A DNA stretch of 64,000 nt from Hyphomonadaceae bacterium BRH_c29 (lineage in GTDB: Bacteria; Pseudomonadota; Alphaproteobacteria; Caulobacterales; Hyphomonadaceae): the NCBI GenBank assembly GCA_000961695.1, contig LADW01000084.1, forward strand, positions 1 to 64,000, read 5' to 3'. Of the stretch, positions 33,463-41,838 are shown in pieces. The notes under the pieces were generated by a model. The model worked only from the letters and a program-made list of their open reading frames with translations, was not told the DNA's origin and ran no database searches. The translations under genes were made by a program, and so were the position numbers. Numbering within the stretch: position 1 is the stretch's first letter; each line of letters starts with the position of its first letter.

Positions 33463-35061
33463 TCAGGCACCAAAGAAGATGCCGCCAATCATGGTCCTGA
33501 GGACTTTGAGGTTAGCTATTCGGGCCGCAGGCACAGCCAGCGGATTCTGATCGAGCATTACGATATCCGCCACCTTACCCACTTCGAGCGTGCCTTTTTC
33601 AGCTTCTTCAAACTGGATGAAGGCGGCATTTCGCGTGAACATCGCCAGCGCTTCTTCCGGTGTCAGCCCTTGCTCGGGGTGAAAGCCGCCGCGGTTGACG
33701 GCATAGTCCATCGCCGCAATCACATCCGTCGCCTCAATGGGCGCATCGGACGACCCGACGACCGGAATGCCCGCATCAAAGAAGTCGCGCAGAGGATACG
33801 CCATGCCGGAGCGGCCCGGCCCAAGGCGCGCGGGCAGCCAGTCTTTCTCGGACCGGATGAACAGCGGCTGGGTACAAATCTGCAAACCAAGCGAAGCAAT
33901 CCGTCCGATCAGTTCCTTCGGCGCAATTGAGGCATGCTCAATGCGGTGGCGGTGATCCGGCTTTGGATACTCCGTCAAAAGACGCTCGAACAGGCGCACA
34001 CAATTGGCGATGCCCTGATCGCCAACCGCGTGAATGCAGACCTGAAACCCCGCCAGATGCGCAGAGCTCATCCGGCTGTAAATCTCGTCCTCGTCCAACG
34101 TCATATAGCCGTGCGTGCAGGCCTTGTCGGTGTAAGGCTCGCTCATGCAGGCGGTGCAGGACCCGAAGGTTCCGTCTGCGAAGATCTTGAACGCGCGCGT
34201 CTTTGCCTTGTTATCCGGCGCGTTCAGCGGCGTCTGGATCAGGGCATTGATCCCGTCCAGTGTCTTCCCGATGACGATGGCATAGATCGACTGCGGAATA
34301 TTCTCCCGCAACGCCTGGACTACCATGCTTTCCATGCGGGCAGACGCGCCGCCGGGACCTTCTTCGTCGCTCTGCAACATTGCACCGATGGAAGTTATCC
34401 CATTGCGCGCCAGACCGTCGAACAGGCCTTGGCTCGCCTCGATCATGCGTGCGGGCGACGGCGTCGGCATGTGCGCAAGCGGCAGGGCAACGGCCTTTTC
34501 GTTGAACACGCCGCTCAGCGTTCCGTCAGCATAGTAACTGATCTCCCCTCCTTCGGGGCTTTGCGTCTCCGGACCGATGCCCACGCCCTCAAGGAGGCAC
34601 GTGTTCGCCACGACGCAATGTCCGTCACGCGCATAGATCAGCACTGGGCGATCCGGAAACAGAGCGTCGAGTTCGTGGCGCGTCAACTGCTCACCCGGAG
34701 GTAATCGTTTGCTCTCGAACTGAACGCCGACGATCCATTCGGACCTGTCCACGCGCTCTGCGTGCTGTAACAGGCGGTGGCTGATGTCGGCCATATTCCT
34801 TGCGCGATCGAGATCCGCGCTCATCGCGAAAAAGATCATCGGCAAAGGATGGAGGTGGGCGTCAATAAACCCCGGAAGGATCGCCGCGCCCGCAAGATCG
34901 ACGTTGACAGGCTGGATGTCGCGGCTCGCGACCCATTGGCGGCCTGCTTCCAGCTTGCCCAGGAAAGCAATCCGCCCGCCCTCCGTCACGAGGCATTCTG
35001 GACTGCCCCCGTCCTTCACCATCGTCACAATGGAGCCGTTGTGAAAGAGATAGGTCTCCAC
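33463..35061 (-). CDS. YtcJ-type metal-dependent amidohydrolase
   Basis: 532 residues with a GTG start and GAGGA upstream. Amidohydrolase_3 landmarks: ILPGFIDAHLHPLP (HxH metal pair), YARDGHCVVANT, FKIFADGTFGS, VCIHAVGDQGI, RIEHASI, VVGSSDAPIE with the metal Asp, and the C-terminal GKVADIVMLDQNPL. No signal peptide. Members hydrolyse formamides, N-acyl or urea-type bonds; substrates are mostly unknown. It heads the unit amidohydrolase - DUF2817 - enolase-superfamily, divergent from an MFS transporter across a region with a perfect palindrome. Confidence 0.9.
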   Translation of the reverse strand: METYLFHNGSIVTMVKDGGSPECLVTEGGRIAFLGKLEAGRQWVASRDIQPVNVDLAGAAILPGFIDAHLHPLPMIFFAMSADLDRARNMADISHRLLQHAERVDRSEWIVGVQFESKRLPPGEQLTRHELDALFPDRPVLIYARDGHCVVANTCLLEGVGIGPETQSPEGGEISYYADGTLSGVFNEKAVALPLAHMPTPSPARMIEASQGLFDGLARNGITSIGAMLQSDEEGPGGASARMESMVVQALRENIPQSIYAIVIGKTLDGINALIQTPLNAPDNKAKTRAFKIFADGTFGSCTACMSEPYTDKACTHGYMTLDEDEIYSRMSSAHLAGFQVCIHAVGDQGIANCVRLFERLLTEYPKPDHRHRIEHASIAPKELIGRIASLGLQICTQPLFIRSEKDWLPARLGPGRSGMAYPLRDFFDAGIPVVGSSDAPIEATDVIAAMDYAVNRGGFHPEQGLTPEEALAMFTRNAAFIQFEEAEKGTLEVGKVADIVMLDQNPLAVPAARIANLKVLRTMIGGIFFGA

Positions 35062-35128
35062 GTTTCGTTCCTCGCATTACCCATACCTGCATTCGCAGAA
35101 AGAGATGACAGGTGCGCCGGAAGATGTC

Positions 35129-35144
35129 TATAGTAAATACTATA
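35129..35144. promoter_or_regulatory. Perfect inverted repeat, probable TetR operator
   Basis: TATAGTA-AA-TACTATA, seven-base arms, lies in the 107-base gap between the divergent amidohydrolase (start 35061) and MFS transporter (start 35169). Its size and symmetry fit a TetR-family dimer; the nearest candidate is the TetR gene at 36528-37118. Confidence 0.65.
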
Positions 35145-35168
35145 CTATCCGCAGAAAGTGAGACCCAC

Positions 35169-36527
35169 ATGACAAACCCGGCGACGGAAAGCAGACGAGG
35201 ATTGCCGCTTTCGGGAATCTGGTGGGCCAGCTTCGACTGGGCGAGAAGCCCGTTCTACTATGTTGTCATCATCTATGTGTTCACGACCTATTTTGCCGAG
35301 ACCGTGATCGGCGACAGCGCCCGTGGTCAGGCGATTGTCAGCACGACCGTGACGATTGGCGGTCTGATCATGGCCCTGATCGCGCCGCTCCTCGGAGGCT
35401 ATATGGACAGAGGCGGTGCCAAGAAACCTGTGCTGTTCATCCTGATGCTTGTTCTGGCGATATCGAGTGCCGCTTTGGTCTTCGTCATTCCCGGAGCACT
35501 TTATTCTGTCCTGCTTGGCATGACGCTTCTGGTGATCGCGGGGTGTGCCTATTCCGTGTCGGAACTCTTTCACAACGCCCTGCTGCCAGCAGCCGGAAAC
35601 CACCGCCAGATCCCTCTCATCTCGGGGCTCGGACTCTCCATGGGCAGCCTGGCTGCCGTCGTGGTGCTGCTTCTGGTGATACACCTCGTAGACGCCCCGC
35701 CGTTTGGATTGGAAACGCATGATATCGCGCGCGGATCAGGCCTGATCTGCGCCATCTGGATGCTGGTTTTCCTGATCCCATTCTGGCTGGGCATGCCCGA
35801 TCATTTCCGCGAGGGCGCGACCTGGAAAGGCGCACGCCGTCTTCCGGAGACCTGGTCGCCGCTGCGCAGCACGCGCCAGCTGTTCCGGGACTATCCAGCG
35901 ATCATGCGCTTCCTGATGGCCCGGATGATATTTATGGACGGTCTTACGGCTCTCTTTGCCATCGGCGCGGTTTACGTCGCCGGCACACTCGGATGGACAC
36001 AAGGTCAGACGGCGCTGATGGGCGTTGTCGCGACCGTTTCAGCTGTCGCCGGCGGCTTCCTTGGCGGCTTTCTGGACCGGTCATTCGGGCCGCGAAATGC
36101 GATCCTCATCGAACTGTTCTCGATCACGGCGATTTTCTGCTTTCAGATCAGCATCTCGCAAGACGCCCTGCTCTTTGGCCTCATCAGCACGCCTGAAGTT
36201 GCCACAGGTTGGGAAATCATGCCGCGAAGCATAGACGTGATCTACCTGGCCACGGTCATCCCGCTCAGCGCCTTCATCATCGGGGCATATAGTTCATGCC
36301 GCTCACTGCTGGTCTTTCTCAGCCCGCCCGACAAGCTCGGGCAATTCTTCGGGATCTACGCCATGATCAGCACTGTGACAGTGTGGATCGGCCCCGGGCT
36401 GGTTGCATTGGTGACGTTTGCAACCCATAGCCAGAAACTCGGCTTCAGCAGTCTCGTCATCCTGTTTCTGGCAGGCAGCCTGATCATGCTCGGCGTCAGG
36501 AGCCCCGAGCGGTCAACGATCTCCTGA
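35169..36527 (+). CDS. MFS transporter, UMF1/Atg22-like
   Basis: 452 residues, about 12 membrane helices. The N-terminus has WWASFDWARSPFYYVVIIYVF, the UMF1-type first helix with the Asp-Trp pair, followed by GLIMALIAPLLGGYMDRGGAKKP, the MFS loop 2-3 signature. The frame is open 19 residues upstream, but MTNPATESRR is the likely start. UMF1 proteins are related to vacuolar Atg22 amino-acid effluxers. It is divergent from the amidohydrolase operon and converges exactly on the TetR gene (no bases between stops), so it should carry the operon's substrate or product. Confidence 0.9.
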   Translation: MTNPATESRRGLPLSGIWWASFDWARSPFYYVVIIYVFTTYFAETVIGDSARGQAIVSTTVTIGGLIMALIAPLLGGYMDRGGAKKPVLFILMLVLAISSAALVFVIPGALYSVLLGMTLLVIAGCAYSVSELFHNALLPAAGNHRQIPLISGLGLSMGSLAAVVVLLLVIHLVDAPPFGLETHDIARGSGLICAIWMLVFLIPFWLGMPDHFREGATWKGARRLPETWSPLRSTRQLFRDYPAIMRFLMARMIFMDGLTALFAIGAVYVAGTLGWTQGQTALMGVVATVSAVAGGFLGGFLDRSFGPRNAILIELFSITAIFCFQISISQDALLFGLISTPEVATGWEIMPRSIDVIYLATVIPLSAFIIGAYSSCRSLLVFLSPPDKLGQFFGIYAMISTVTVWIGPGLVALVTFATHSQKLGFSSLVILFLAGSLIMLGVRSPERSTIS

Positions 36528-37118
36528 TCAGAACAGATCGTAGATTTTTACCAGCCCGTCAGCCGTATAGGACAATACGGCCTCCTGGTTCTTGAAGTTC
36601 GTTTCAAACAGCATCTCGATGGCCGCATAGCTGAGCTCCAGCGCCAGCCGCGAGCGGACAACCAGGTCGTCGAAATTTTCGGACAGCCCCTGCCCCTTCA
36701 GGTATTCCGCGACGAGAATGGACATATCTGCGTGCGACTCCAGGCGCACATCGCGAAGCTCAGGGATGGCGCGCAGCGAGACGAGCAGGGCGTAGCCCCC
36801 GCGAAACGCCCGCGTCATCTTGAAAGACTCGCGCAGCGTGCGCAATGACGCGGCGTGCAGGTCCGCTTCCGTCGTGATCCGAAGGCCGGTATCGGCCCGC
36901 AGCGCTTCGCTCTGCGCCAGCATCATGCGGGTGCCGAGTTCACGCAGAAGCGCATGCTTGTTCTGGAAGTAGTGATAGAAAGAGGGCGGTGTCACACCGG
37001 CGCGCTCGACAATCGCGTTGGAGTTCAACGCCTCCAGCCCGGACTCGGCCATGATGTCCTGCGCCGCGAGCAACAGCCGCTCACGTGTCGGGATATTCGG
37101 CGTCGTCTTTTCTTTCAT
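36528..37118 (-). CDS. TetR-family transcriptional regulator
   Basis: 196 residues. The N-terminal helix-turn-helix is clear (RERLLLAAQDIMAESGLEAL then AIVERAGVTPPSFYHYFQNK, about 12-55). The C-terminal ligand domain is helical without known signature. It is the likely repressor of the divergent amidohydrolase/MFS promoters, where a TATAGTA-AA-TACTATA site lies. Its own promoter region (37119-37200) does not repeat that site, so autoregulation is not evident. Confidence 0.92.
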   Translation of the reverse strand: MKEKTTPNIPTRERLLLAAQDIMAESGLEALNSNAIVERAGVTPPSFYHYFQNKHALLRELGTRMMLAQSEALRADTGLRITTEADLHAASLRTLRESFKMTRAFRGGYALLVSLRAIPELRDVRLESHADMSILVAEYLKGQGLSENFDDLVVRSRLALELSYAAIEMLFETNFKNQEAVLSYTADGLVKIYDLF

Positions 37119-37305
37119 CGGATCGACCTACGGACAGTATGTTGCACAATCGGATTGGCGCTGTCATGTCGGCCAGCGCCCGGTTCGGCAAGCATAAAGT
37201 TCGTCGGGTCTCCTTGCGAGGCGTCACAACGCCACCGGCATAGAGAGGAAAAGCGACAGGGCGAAGCTTACAGTGAAGCCCCGCGCTGCCCTGATACTCG
37301 GATGC

Positions 37306-37378
37306 CTAATTAAGGCCGATGGGCCGAGCCGTGCAGGCTCCCGGCTCGGGCTCTCCCTGCATCAGGCGCCTGACGAAC
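37306..37378 (-). pseudogene. 3'-end remnant of a second LIP-type lipase gene
   Basis: Bases 37326-37378 match 38965-39017, the 3' end of the intact lipase gene, in 50 of 53 positions without gaps and in the same orientation. Translated in the lipase frame the remnant reads FVRRLMQGEPEPGACTARPI then a stop at 37306-37308, against FVRRLMQGEPEPGTCKAQH in the intact gene. It begins six bases after the stop of the altronate dehydratase-like gene, so that gene is bracketed by two copies of a lipase tail. The 266-base gap to the TetR gene holds nothing else I recognise. Confidence 0.75.
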
Positions 37379-37384
37379 ACAAAC

Positions 37385-38911
37385 CTAAAGCATCACACCC
37401 ATGTCCCAGGGCGCAAATTCCTCGTCCCCATACCCCAACCGTTCGCTTGCAGTCATTTTCCCGGACGCCGTTGCTATGATCTCCTCAAAGATGCGCTCTC
37501 CCGCCTCTTCAAGGACCTCCTGCCCATCCAGTATTGTTCCGCAATTAATGTCCATATCATCCCGCATACGCTCATAAAGCGCCGTATTGCTCGCGAGCTT
37601 CAAAGACGGAACAGGCTTGCACCCGAACGCCGACCCGCGCCCTGTCGTAAAGCACATTATGTTTGCGCCGCCTGCAACCTGCGCAGTCGCTCCGACCGGA
37701 TCAAACGCGGGAGCATCCATGAAGACCAGTCCCTTTTCTGCAACGAACTCGGCATACTCATAGACCGCCATCAGATTTGTCGTTCCCGCTTTGGCAATTG
37801 AGCCAAGCGACTTCTCGGCAATGGTCGTCAATCCGCCAGCCTTATTTCCGGGCGATGGATTGTTGTTTATCTTCATTCCATTTTTTGCGGCGAACTCTTC
37901 CCACCACTTGACTCTGGCCACGAATTTTTCTGCCACGTCCCGTGAGATCGCCCTGCGCGTGAGAACGTGTTCCGCGCCATAGCATTCCGTGGTTTCAGAG
38001 AGGATTGCCGTCCCGCCATGGGAGACAAGAAGGTCAACCGCCACACCCAATGCAGCATTGACGCTGACACCGGAATATCCATCCGATCCACCACATTGCA
38101 ATGCAAGCTTTAGTTCACTGACCGGAACCGGCTGCCTACGAACGTTATTTGCCTCATCAAGACAGGCTTCAACACGCTCTATACCAGCACGAATCGTCGC
38201 GGCTGTTCCGCCCGTTTGCTGGATAACCAGCGCATCTCCTTCCGCACCCCCAAGCACATCATCGAGATTCCCGACCTCGCAGCCCAGCCCAATCATCAGG
38301 ACTTTGCTGAAATTCGGATGAGCGGCATAGCCCGCAATGCATCTTCGTAAGGATTCAACGCCCTCAACCCTGGCATCCAGCCCGCACCCGCGCTTGTGCG
38401 TCAGCGGAACAACGCCATCAATGCCCGGATATTCTGATAACCGCCCTCTGAAATGGTCGGCGATCGCACGAGCAACCGTTGCTGAACAGTTCACACTCGA
38501 CAAGACGCCGATGTAATTACGGGTGGCTATTCTACCGTCAGCCCGCACATATCCATTGAAGGTCCTGTGCTCTTTCGACATTGGCGTTGGGCGGACCTCG
38601 GAACAATAGTCGTAGTCCCGGGCAAAATCGACCATGTCCAGATTGTGGGTGTGAACATGCTCACCCGGAGCGATCGGCGCTGTTGCCCTTCCGATGAGTG
38701 AGTTGTAGCGACGCACGGCCCCACCCGCGGGGATAGCATGGCGCGCAATCTTGTGGCCGGGCCGGATCGGATCTCTTGCAATCAGACCCTCCAGGAGTTG
38801 TTCACCTGCCGCGATATCGCAAAGCGCGATGACAACATCATCTGCTTCGTTCAGAAGCAGCGTGAGGGATGCATCGTCTCTCGAACCCCGGCCACTTGAC
38901 TGTTCGCTCAT
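37385..38911 (-). CDS. UxaA/GarD-family sugar-acid dehydratase (altronate dehydratase-like)
   Basis: 508 residues from the ATG at 38911 (GGGAG upstream). An N-terminal SAF domain (about 15-100, with DIAAGEQL and the H-x-H segment GEHVHTHN) precedes the dehydratase domain: GRIATRNYIGVLSSVNCSA, PLTHKRGCGLD, MIGLGCEVGN, LKLALQCGGSDGYSGVSVN, ILSETTECYGAEH, FTTGRGSAFGC. The Cys/His residues bind iron in the family. Substrates are altronate, galactarate or similar aldonic/aldaric acids, but no uronate isomerase, reductase or KDG genes are nearby. By eye it is AT-richer than its neighbours (several AT runs in 37500-37900), and it is flanked by duplicated lipase tails, so acquisition by transfer is plausible. 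Confidence 0.88.
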   Translation of the reverse strand: MSEQSSGRGSRDDASLTLLLNEADDVVIALCDIAAGEQLLEGLIARDPIRPGHKIARHAIPAGGAVRRYNSLIGRATAPIAPGEHVHTHNLDMVDFARDYDYCSEVRPTPMSKEHRTFNGYVRADGRIATRNYIGVLSSVNCSATVARAIADHFRGRLSEYPGIDGVVPLTHKRGCGLDARVEGVESLRRCIAGYAAHPNFSKVLMIGLGCEVGNLDDVLGGAEGDALVIQQTGGTAATIRAGIERVEACLDEANNVRRQPVPVSELKLALQCGGSDGYSGVSVNAALGVAVDLLVSHGGTAILSETTECYGAEHVLTRRAISRDVAEKFVARVKWWEEFAAKNGMKINNNPSPGNKAGGLTTIAEKSLGSIAKAGTTNLMAVYEYAEFVAEKGLVFMDAPAFDPVGATAQVAGGANIMCFTTGRGSAFGCKPVPSLKLASNTALYERMRDDMDINCGTILDGQEVLEEAGERIFEEIIATASGKMTASERLGYGDEEFAPWDMGVML

Positions 38912-38956
38912 GTTATCTCCCGCGTGTAGGATTAAGTCTCGCAATATCAGACGTGA

Positions 38957-40195
38957 CTAGTGCTGAGCCTTGCAGGTTCCCGGCTCAGGCTCTCCCTGCA
39001 TCAGGCGCCTGACGAACGGGACGGAATCCTTCAGGGATTCGTTCACGGCCGTGCTGTGATCGAAGCCTTTGTAGATGTGATGCTGCGTTTCTGCACCGGC
39101 ATCGCAAAGCATGTCATACATGGCATCCTGCATCGCCGGCGGGGCATCGATATCCTGGTCGCCGGTCCCGAGAAAGATGGGTGTCGTATAGCCGCTCGAC
39201 GGCGGAACCAGTGTATCCTTCTGGGCGCCAAGAGCTTTCCAGCCTGCCGGCGTCAGCGTGTCTGCCATTGAGAGGTCCGCGATAAGCGTATCGTATTCCA
39301 GCTCATAAACGCAGCGGACTTTGGCGAGATCCAGCAGCGGGAGAGATTTCTCTGTCAGCGTGATTTCTGGCGGGATCGGCTCGGGAAGTCCGTCCAGCGC
39401 CAGCGACAAATAGAGAAGCACGGCGGACATCGGATCCGGCTCGTCCTCTGTTTCCGGCCGTGGCCCGGCATCGGTCACCGAAGCGACGTCAATCAAGGCC
39501 GCGCCGGTCGCCACGGTGCCGAGAACATGGAGGTCTGGCGCATACTCACCCGCCAGCGCGGATGCCGTGATGACCGCAGGTCCGCCCTGAGACTGGCCGA
39601 CAAAAACGACCTGATTGCTGAAATCCGTTCCCTCACCGATAAGTGCGCGTGCCGCATCGATGATGGAAAGACCGCCTGCCCGCCCGTTGCTGTAGGGGTG
39701 GCGCCCCGGTGTTCCGATCCCCTGATAGTCTGAGGAAACGACCGCAAAGCCTTCTGACAGCCAGCGCGAGATATAGGCCACATCCCGCCACGACCGCCCG
39801 GCCCAGGACGGCGCACAAATGTCTGCAAGACCGACAGTACCGTGCCCGAAAGAGATAACCGGCCAACCGCCCTCAGGCATGTCGCCCTCAGGAACGAAAA
39901 GCGCCCCCGAAACGGTAATAGGCGTCACACCATCAACACCGCTGGTGGAGGAGTACAGGATGCGTTGCCCCTTCGCGGCGCCGGGGATCATGAACGACGC
40001 TGGCAACTCTTCCTGCCGCAACAGCTTGCCTGGCATCGTCGGGATCGACTCTTTCCAGACATAAAAATCTGAAACCCGCCCATCCGTCACATCAAACTTG
40101 ACAGGCTCAGCCAGCGAACAGCCGGGCGCAATGAAAGCCCCACCCATCAAGGCAAGCGCCACCAGCGCCTTGTGATACTTATTTTCCGAAAACAT
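38957..40195 (-). CDS. Secreted LIP-type lipase/esterase
   Basis: 412 residues. A hydrophobic N-terminus with Cys26 (AFIAPGCSLAEP) is either a signal peptide or an atypical lipoprotein signal. The alpha/beta-hydrolase core shows ISFGHGTVGLAD, then VVFVGQSQGGPAV with the nucleophile Ser, LGTGDQDIDAP with the Asp, and YKGFDHSTAVN with the His. Two or more Cys (DICAPSW, VRCVYEL, MLCDAGA, GTCKAQH) may form disulfides. This is the secretory lipase family known from fungi and actinobacteria. Its last 53 bases have a second copy at 37326-37378. GGAG lies seven bases before the ATG. Confidence 0.88.
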   Translation of the reverse strand: MFSENKYHKALVALALMGGAFIAPGCSLAEPVKFDVTDGRVSDFYVWKESIPTMPGKLLRQEELPASFMIPGAAKGQRILYSSTSGVDGVTPITVSGALFVPEGDMPEGGWPVISFGHGTVGLADICAPSWAGRSWRDVAYISRWLSEGFAVVSSDYQGIGTPGRHPYSNGRAGGLSIIDAARALIGEGTDFSNQVVFVGQSQGGPAVITASALAGEYAPDLHVLGTVATGAALIDVASVTDAGPRPETEDEPDPMSAVLLYLSLALDGLPEPIPPEITLTEKSLPLLDLAKVRCVYELEYDTLIADLSMADTLTPAGWKALGAQKDTLVPPSSGYTTPIFLGTGDQDIDAPPAMQDAMYDMLCDAGAETQHHIYKGFDHSTAVNESLKDSVPFVRRLMQGEPEPGTCKAQH

Positions 40196-40262
40196 GAGGC
40201 AACTCCAATGCTATGTACACGTATTGTTTAGTCGTGGCAGGTCTTGTTCAAATGGCTTCCTG

Positions 40263-41717
40263 CTAGCCCGAAATCAGATCTGGTGCGGGAGAGACCTCCC
40301 GGCGCCGCAAGGCGATGCCGGATCCGATATAGATGCAAGCCACCAGTGGGCTCGCGATATTGAAGATACAGAACGGCAGGTAGGTCAGTGTGCCGACCCC
40401 CAGTGTCGCAGCCATGAAGGCGCCGCACGTGTTCCACGGCACAAGCGGTGAGGTGACCGTGCCAAAATCCTCTGCTGTTCTGGACAGCATTTCAGGACGA
40501 AATCCCCGCGAGTGAACTTCATCTGCATACATGCGCGTTGAGAGAACGATCGAAAGATATTGATCGGCCGCAACAATGTTGCCGAACAGGGCCGTCGCAC
40601 CGACGCCGAAGAAGATGCTGCGGTCTTTCCGCATCAGCCCCAGAAGGGAATTCAGGATGCGCTGAAGGCAGCCCGTCCGCTCCATCATCCCGCTGAAGAA
40701 CATGGCAGACAGGATCAGCCAGACGGTCGTCATCATGCTCGCCATGCCACCACGGGACAAAAGCTCATCCGCGTCTGCAACGCCCGTATGCGCCTCGTAG
40801 CCGGTCGCCGCCGTGCGCCAATAGTCGACAATGAGCTGGGGCAAGGATGCCTGATCCCCGCGCTGGAAGGCGAGCCCGAACACCACGCCCACAATAATCG
40901 AAATAACAATTGCCATCAGAGGCGGCACGCGCGCGATGGCAAGTCCGATCAGGATCGCCATGGGCAACAACAAGGCCCAGCTGATCGTGAAGTTGCTGCT
41001 GAGCGTTCCAGTCAGCAGGGCCAGCTGCGCCGTATCAACGTGCTGGCCTGCCCGGAGGCTCAGGAAAAGAAAGACAACCAACGCAATCAGAAATGCCGGA
41101 ACTGTCGTCCACAGCATGTACCGCACATGCACGAACAATTCCGCCCCCGCCATGCCGGATGCCAGGTTGGTCGTATCGGAAAGCGGCGACAGCTTGTCAC
41201 CGAAATACACGCCCGAGATGATCGCTCCGGCCGTGATCGGCAGCGACAGGTCCGACGCCTGCGAAATCCCCATCAAGGCGACACCAATTGTCCCAGCCGT
41301 CGTCCAGGCGCTGCCGCTCGACATCGCCACAACCGAACAGAGCACAAGAACCGCAGCGTAAAAGATTGAAGGGTGCAGGATCTCGGAACCAAACACGATC
41401 AGTGTCGGGATGACACCTGATGCGAGCCAGACACCGATGAGCCCACCGATTGAAAACAACAGCATGATCGGAATGATCACCATGCTGGAAAATTCCGACA
41501 CGGCTTTTTCAAGCGTGCTCCAGGTCAACCCGTTGCTCAATCCCACGATGCCCGCAACCAGTCCGGCACACATCAGGACGATCTGAACAGGTCCCCCGGT
41601 CGCCTCGTCGCCGAAGTTCATAACCGCGAGAAACAGGCCCACGAACAGGACCAGCAGAGGTATGGCGCCCTGCCAGAGCTGAGGGAGATTGCCGCCACGC
41701 TTGGTTTCGTTGTGCAT
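40263..41717 (-). CDS. NhaC-family Na+/H+ antiporter-like transporter
   Basis: 484 residues from the ATG at 41717, about 11-12 membrane helices. Family stretches include MVIIPIMLLFSIGGLIGVWL, VVAMSSGSAWTTAGTIGVAL, SGVYFGDKLSPLSDTTNLA (the conserved ion-site region with Asp and Ser/Thr) and DFGTVTSPLVPWNTCGAF. NhaC members exchange Na+ for H+, and some carry organic anions or amino acids (malate/lactate, lysine or arginine relatives). Standing between a TonB receptor and a lipase in a catabolic island, uptake of an organic acid or amino acid is as likely as pH control. It is 67 bases upstream of the lipase gene. Confidence 0.9.
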   Translation of the reverse strand: MHNETKRGGNLPQLWQGAIPLLVLFVGLFLAVMNFGDEATGGPVQIVLMCAGLVAGIVGLSNGLTWSTLEKAVSEFSSMVIIPIMLLFSIGGLIGVWLASGVIPTLIVFGSEILHPSIFYAAVLVLCSVVAMSSGSAWTTAGTIGVALMGISQASDLSLPITAGAIISGVYFGDKLSPLSDTTNLASGMAGAELFVHVRYMLWTTVPAFLIALVVFLFLSLRAGQHVDTAQLALLTGTLSSNFTISWALLLPMAILIGLAIARVPPLMAIVISIIVGVVFGLAFQRGDQASLPQLIVDYWRTAATGYEAHTGVADADELLSRGGMASMMTTVWLILSAMFFSGMMERTGCLQRILNSLLGLMRKDRSIFFGVGATALFGNIVAADQYLSIVLSTRMYADEVHSRGFRPEMLSRTAEDFGTVTSPLVPWNTCGAFMAATLGVGTLTYLPFCIFNIASPLVACIYIGSGIALRRREVSPAPDLISG

Positions 41718-41780
41718 AAGAATTTCCAGAGCTCGCCAATACCTGTGGCAGGTTTCGCGTGCGGCGGACCTCACGCAAGA

Positions 41781-41829
41781 AAATAAAAAATGTCAGGCGG
41801 AACGGATCACACCTCCGTTCCGCCTGACA
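41781..41829 (-). terminator. Rho-independent terminator of the TonB-receptor gene
   Basis: A perfect 16-base stem TGTCAGGCGGAACGGA / TCCGTTCCGCCTGACA with a seven-base loop; read on the minus strand it is followed by TTTTTTATTTTC. It begins ten bases after the receptor stop. Confidence 0.93.
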
Positions 41830-41838
41830 GGATGCGAC

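Noticed and set aside
37119-37384. A complete gene between the TetR and altronate dehydratase-like genes
   Set aside because: Only the lipase tail remnant is recognisable; short frames there lack ribosome sites and similarity.
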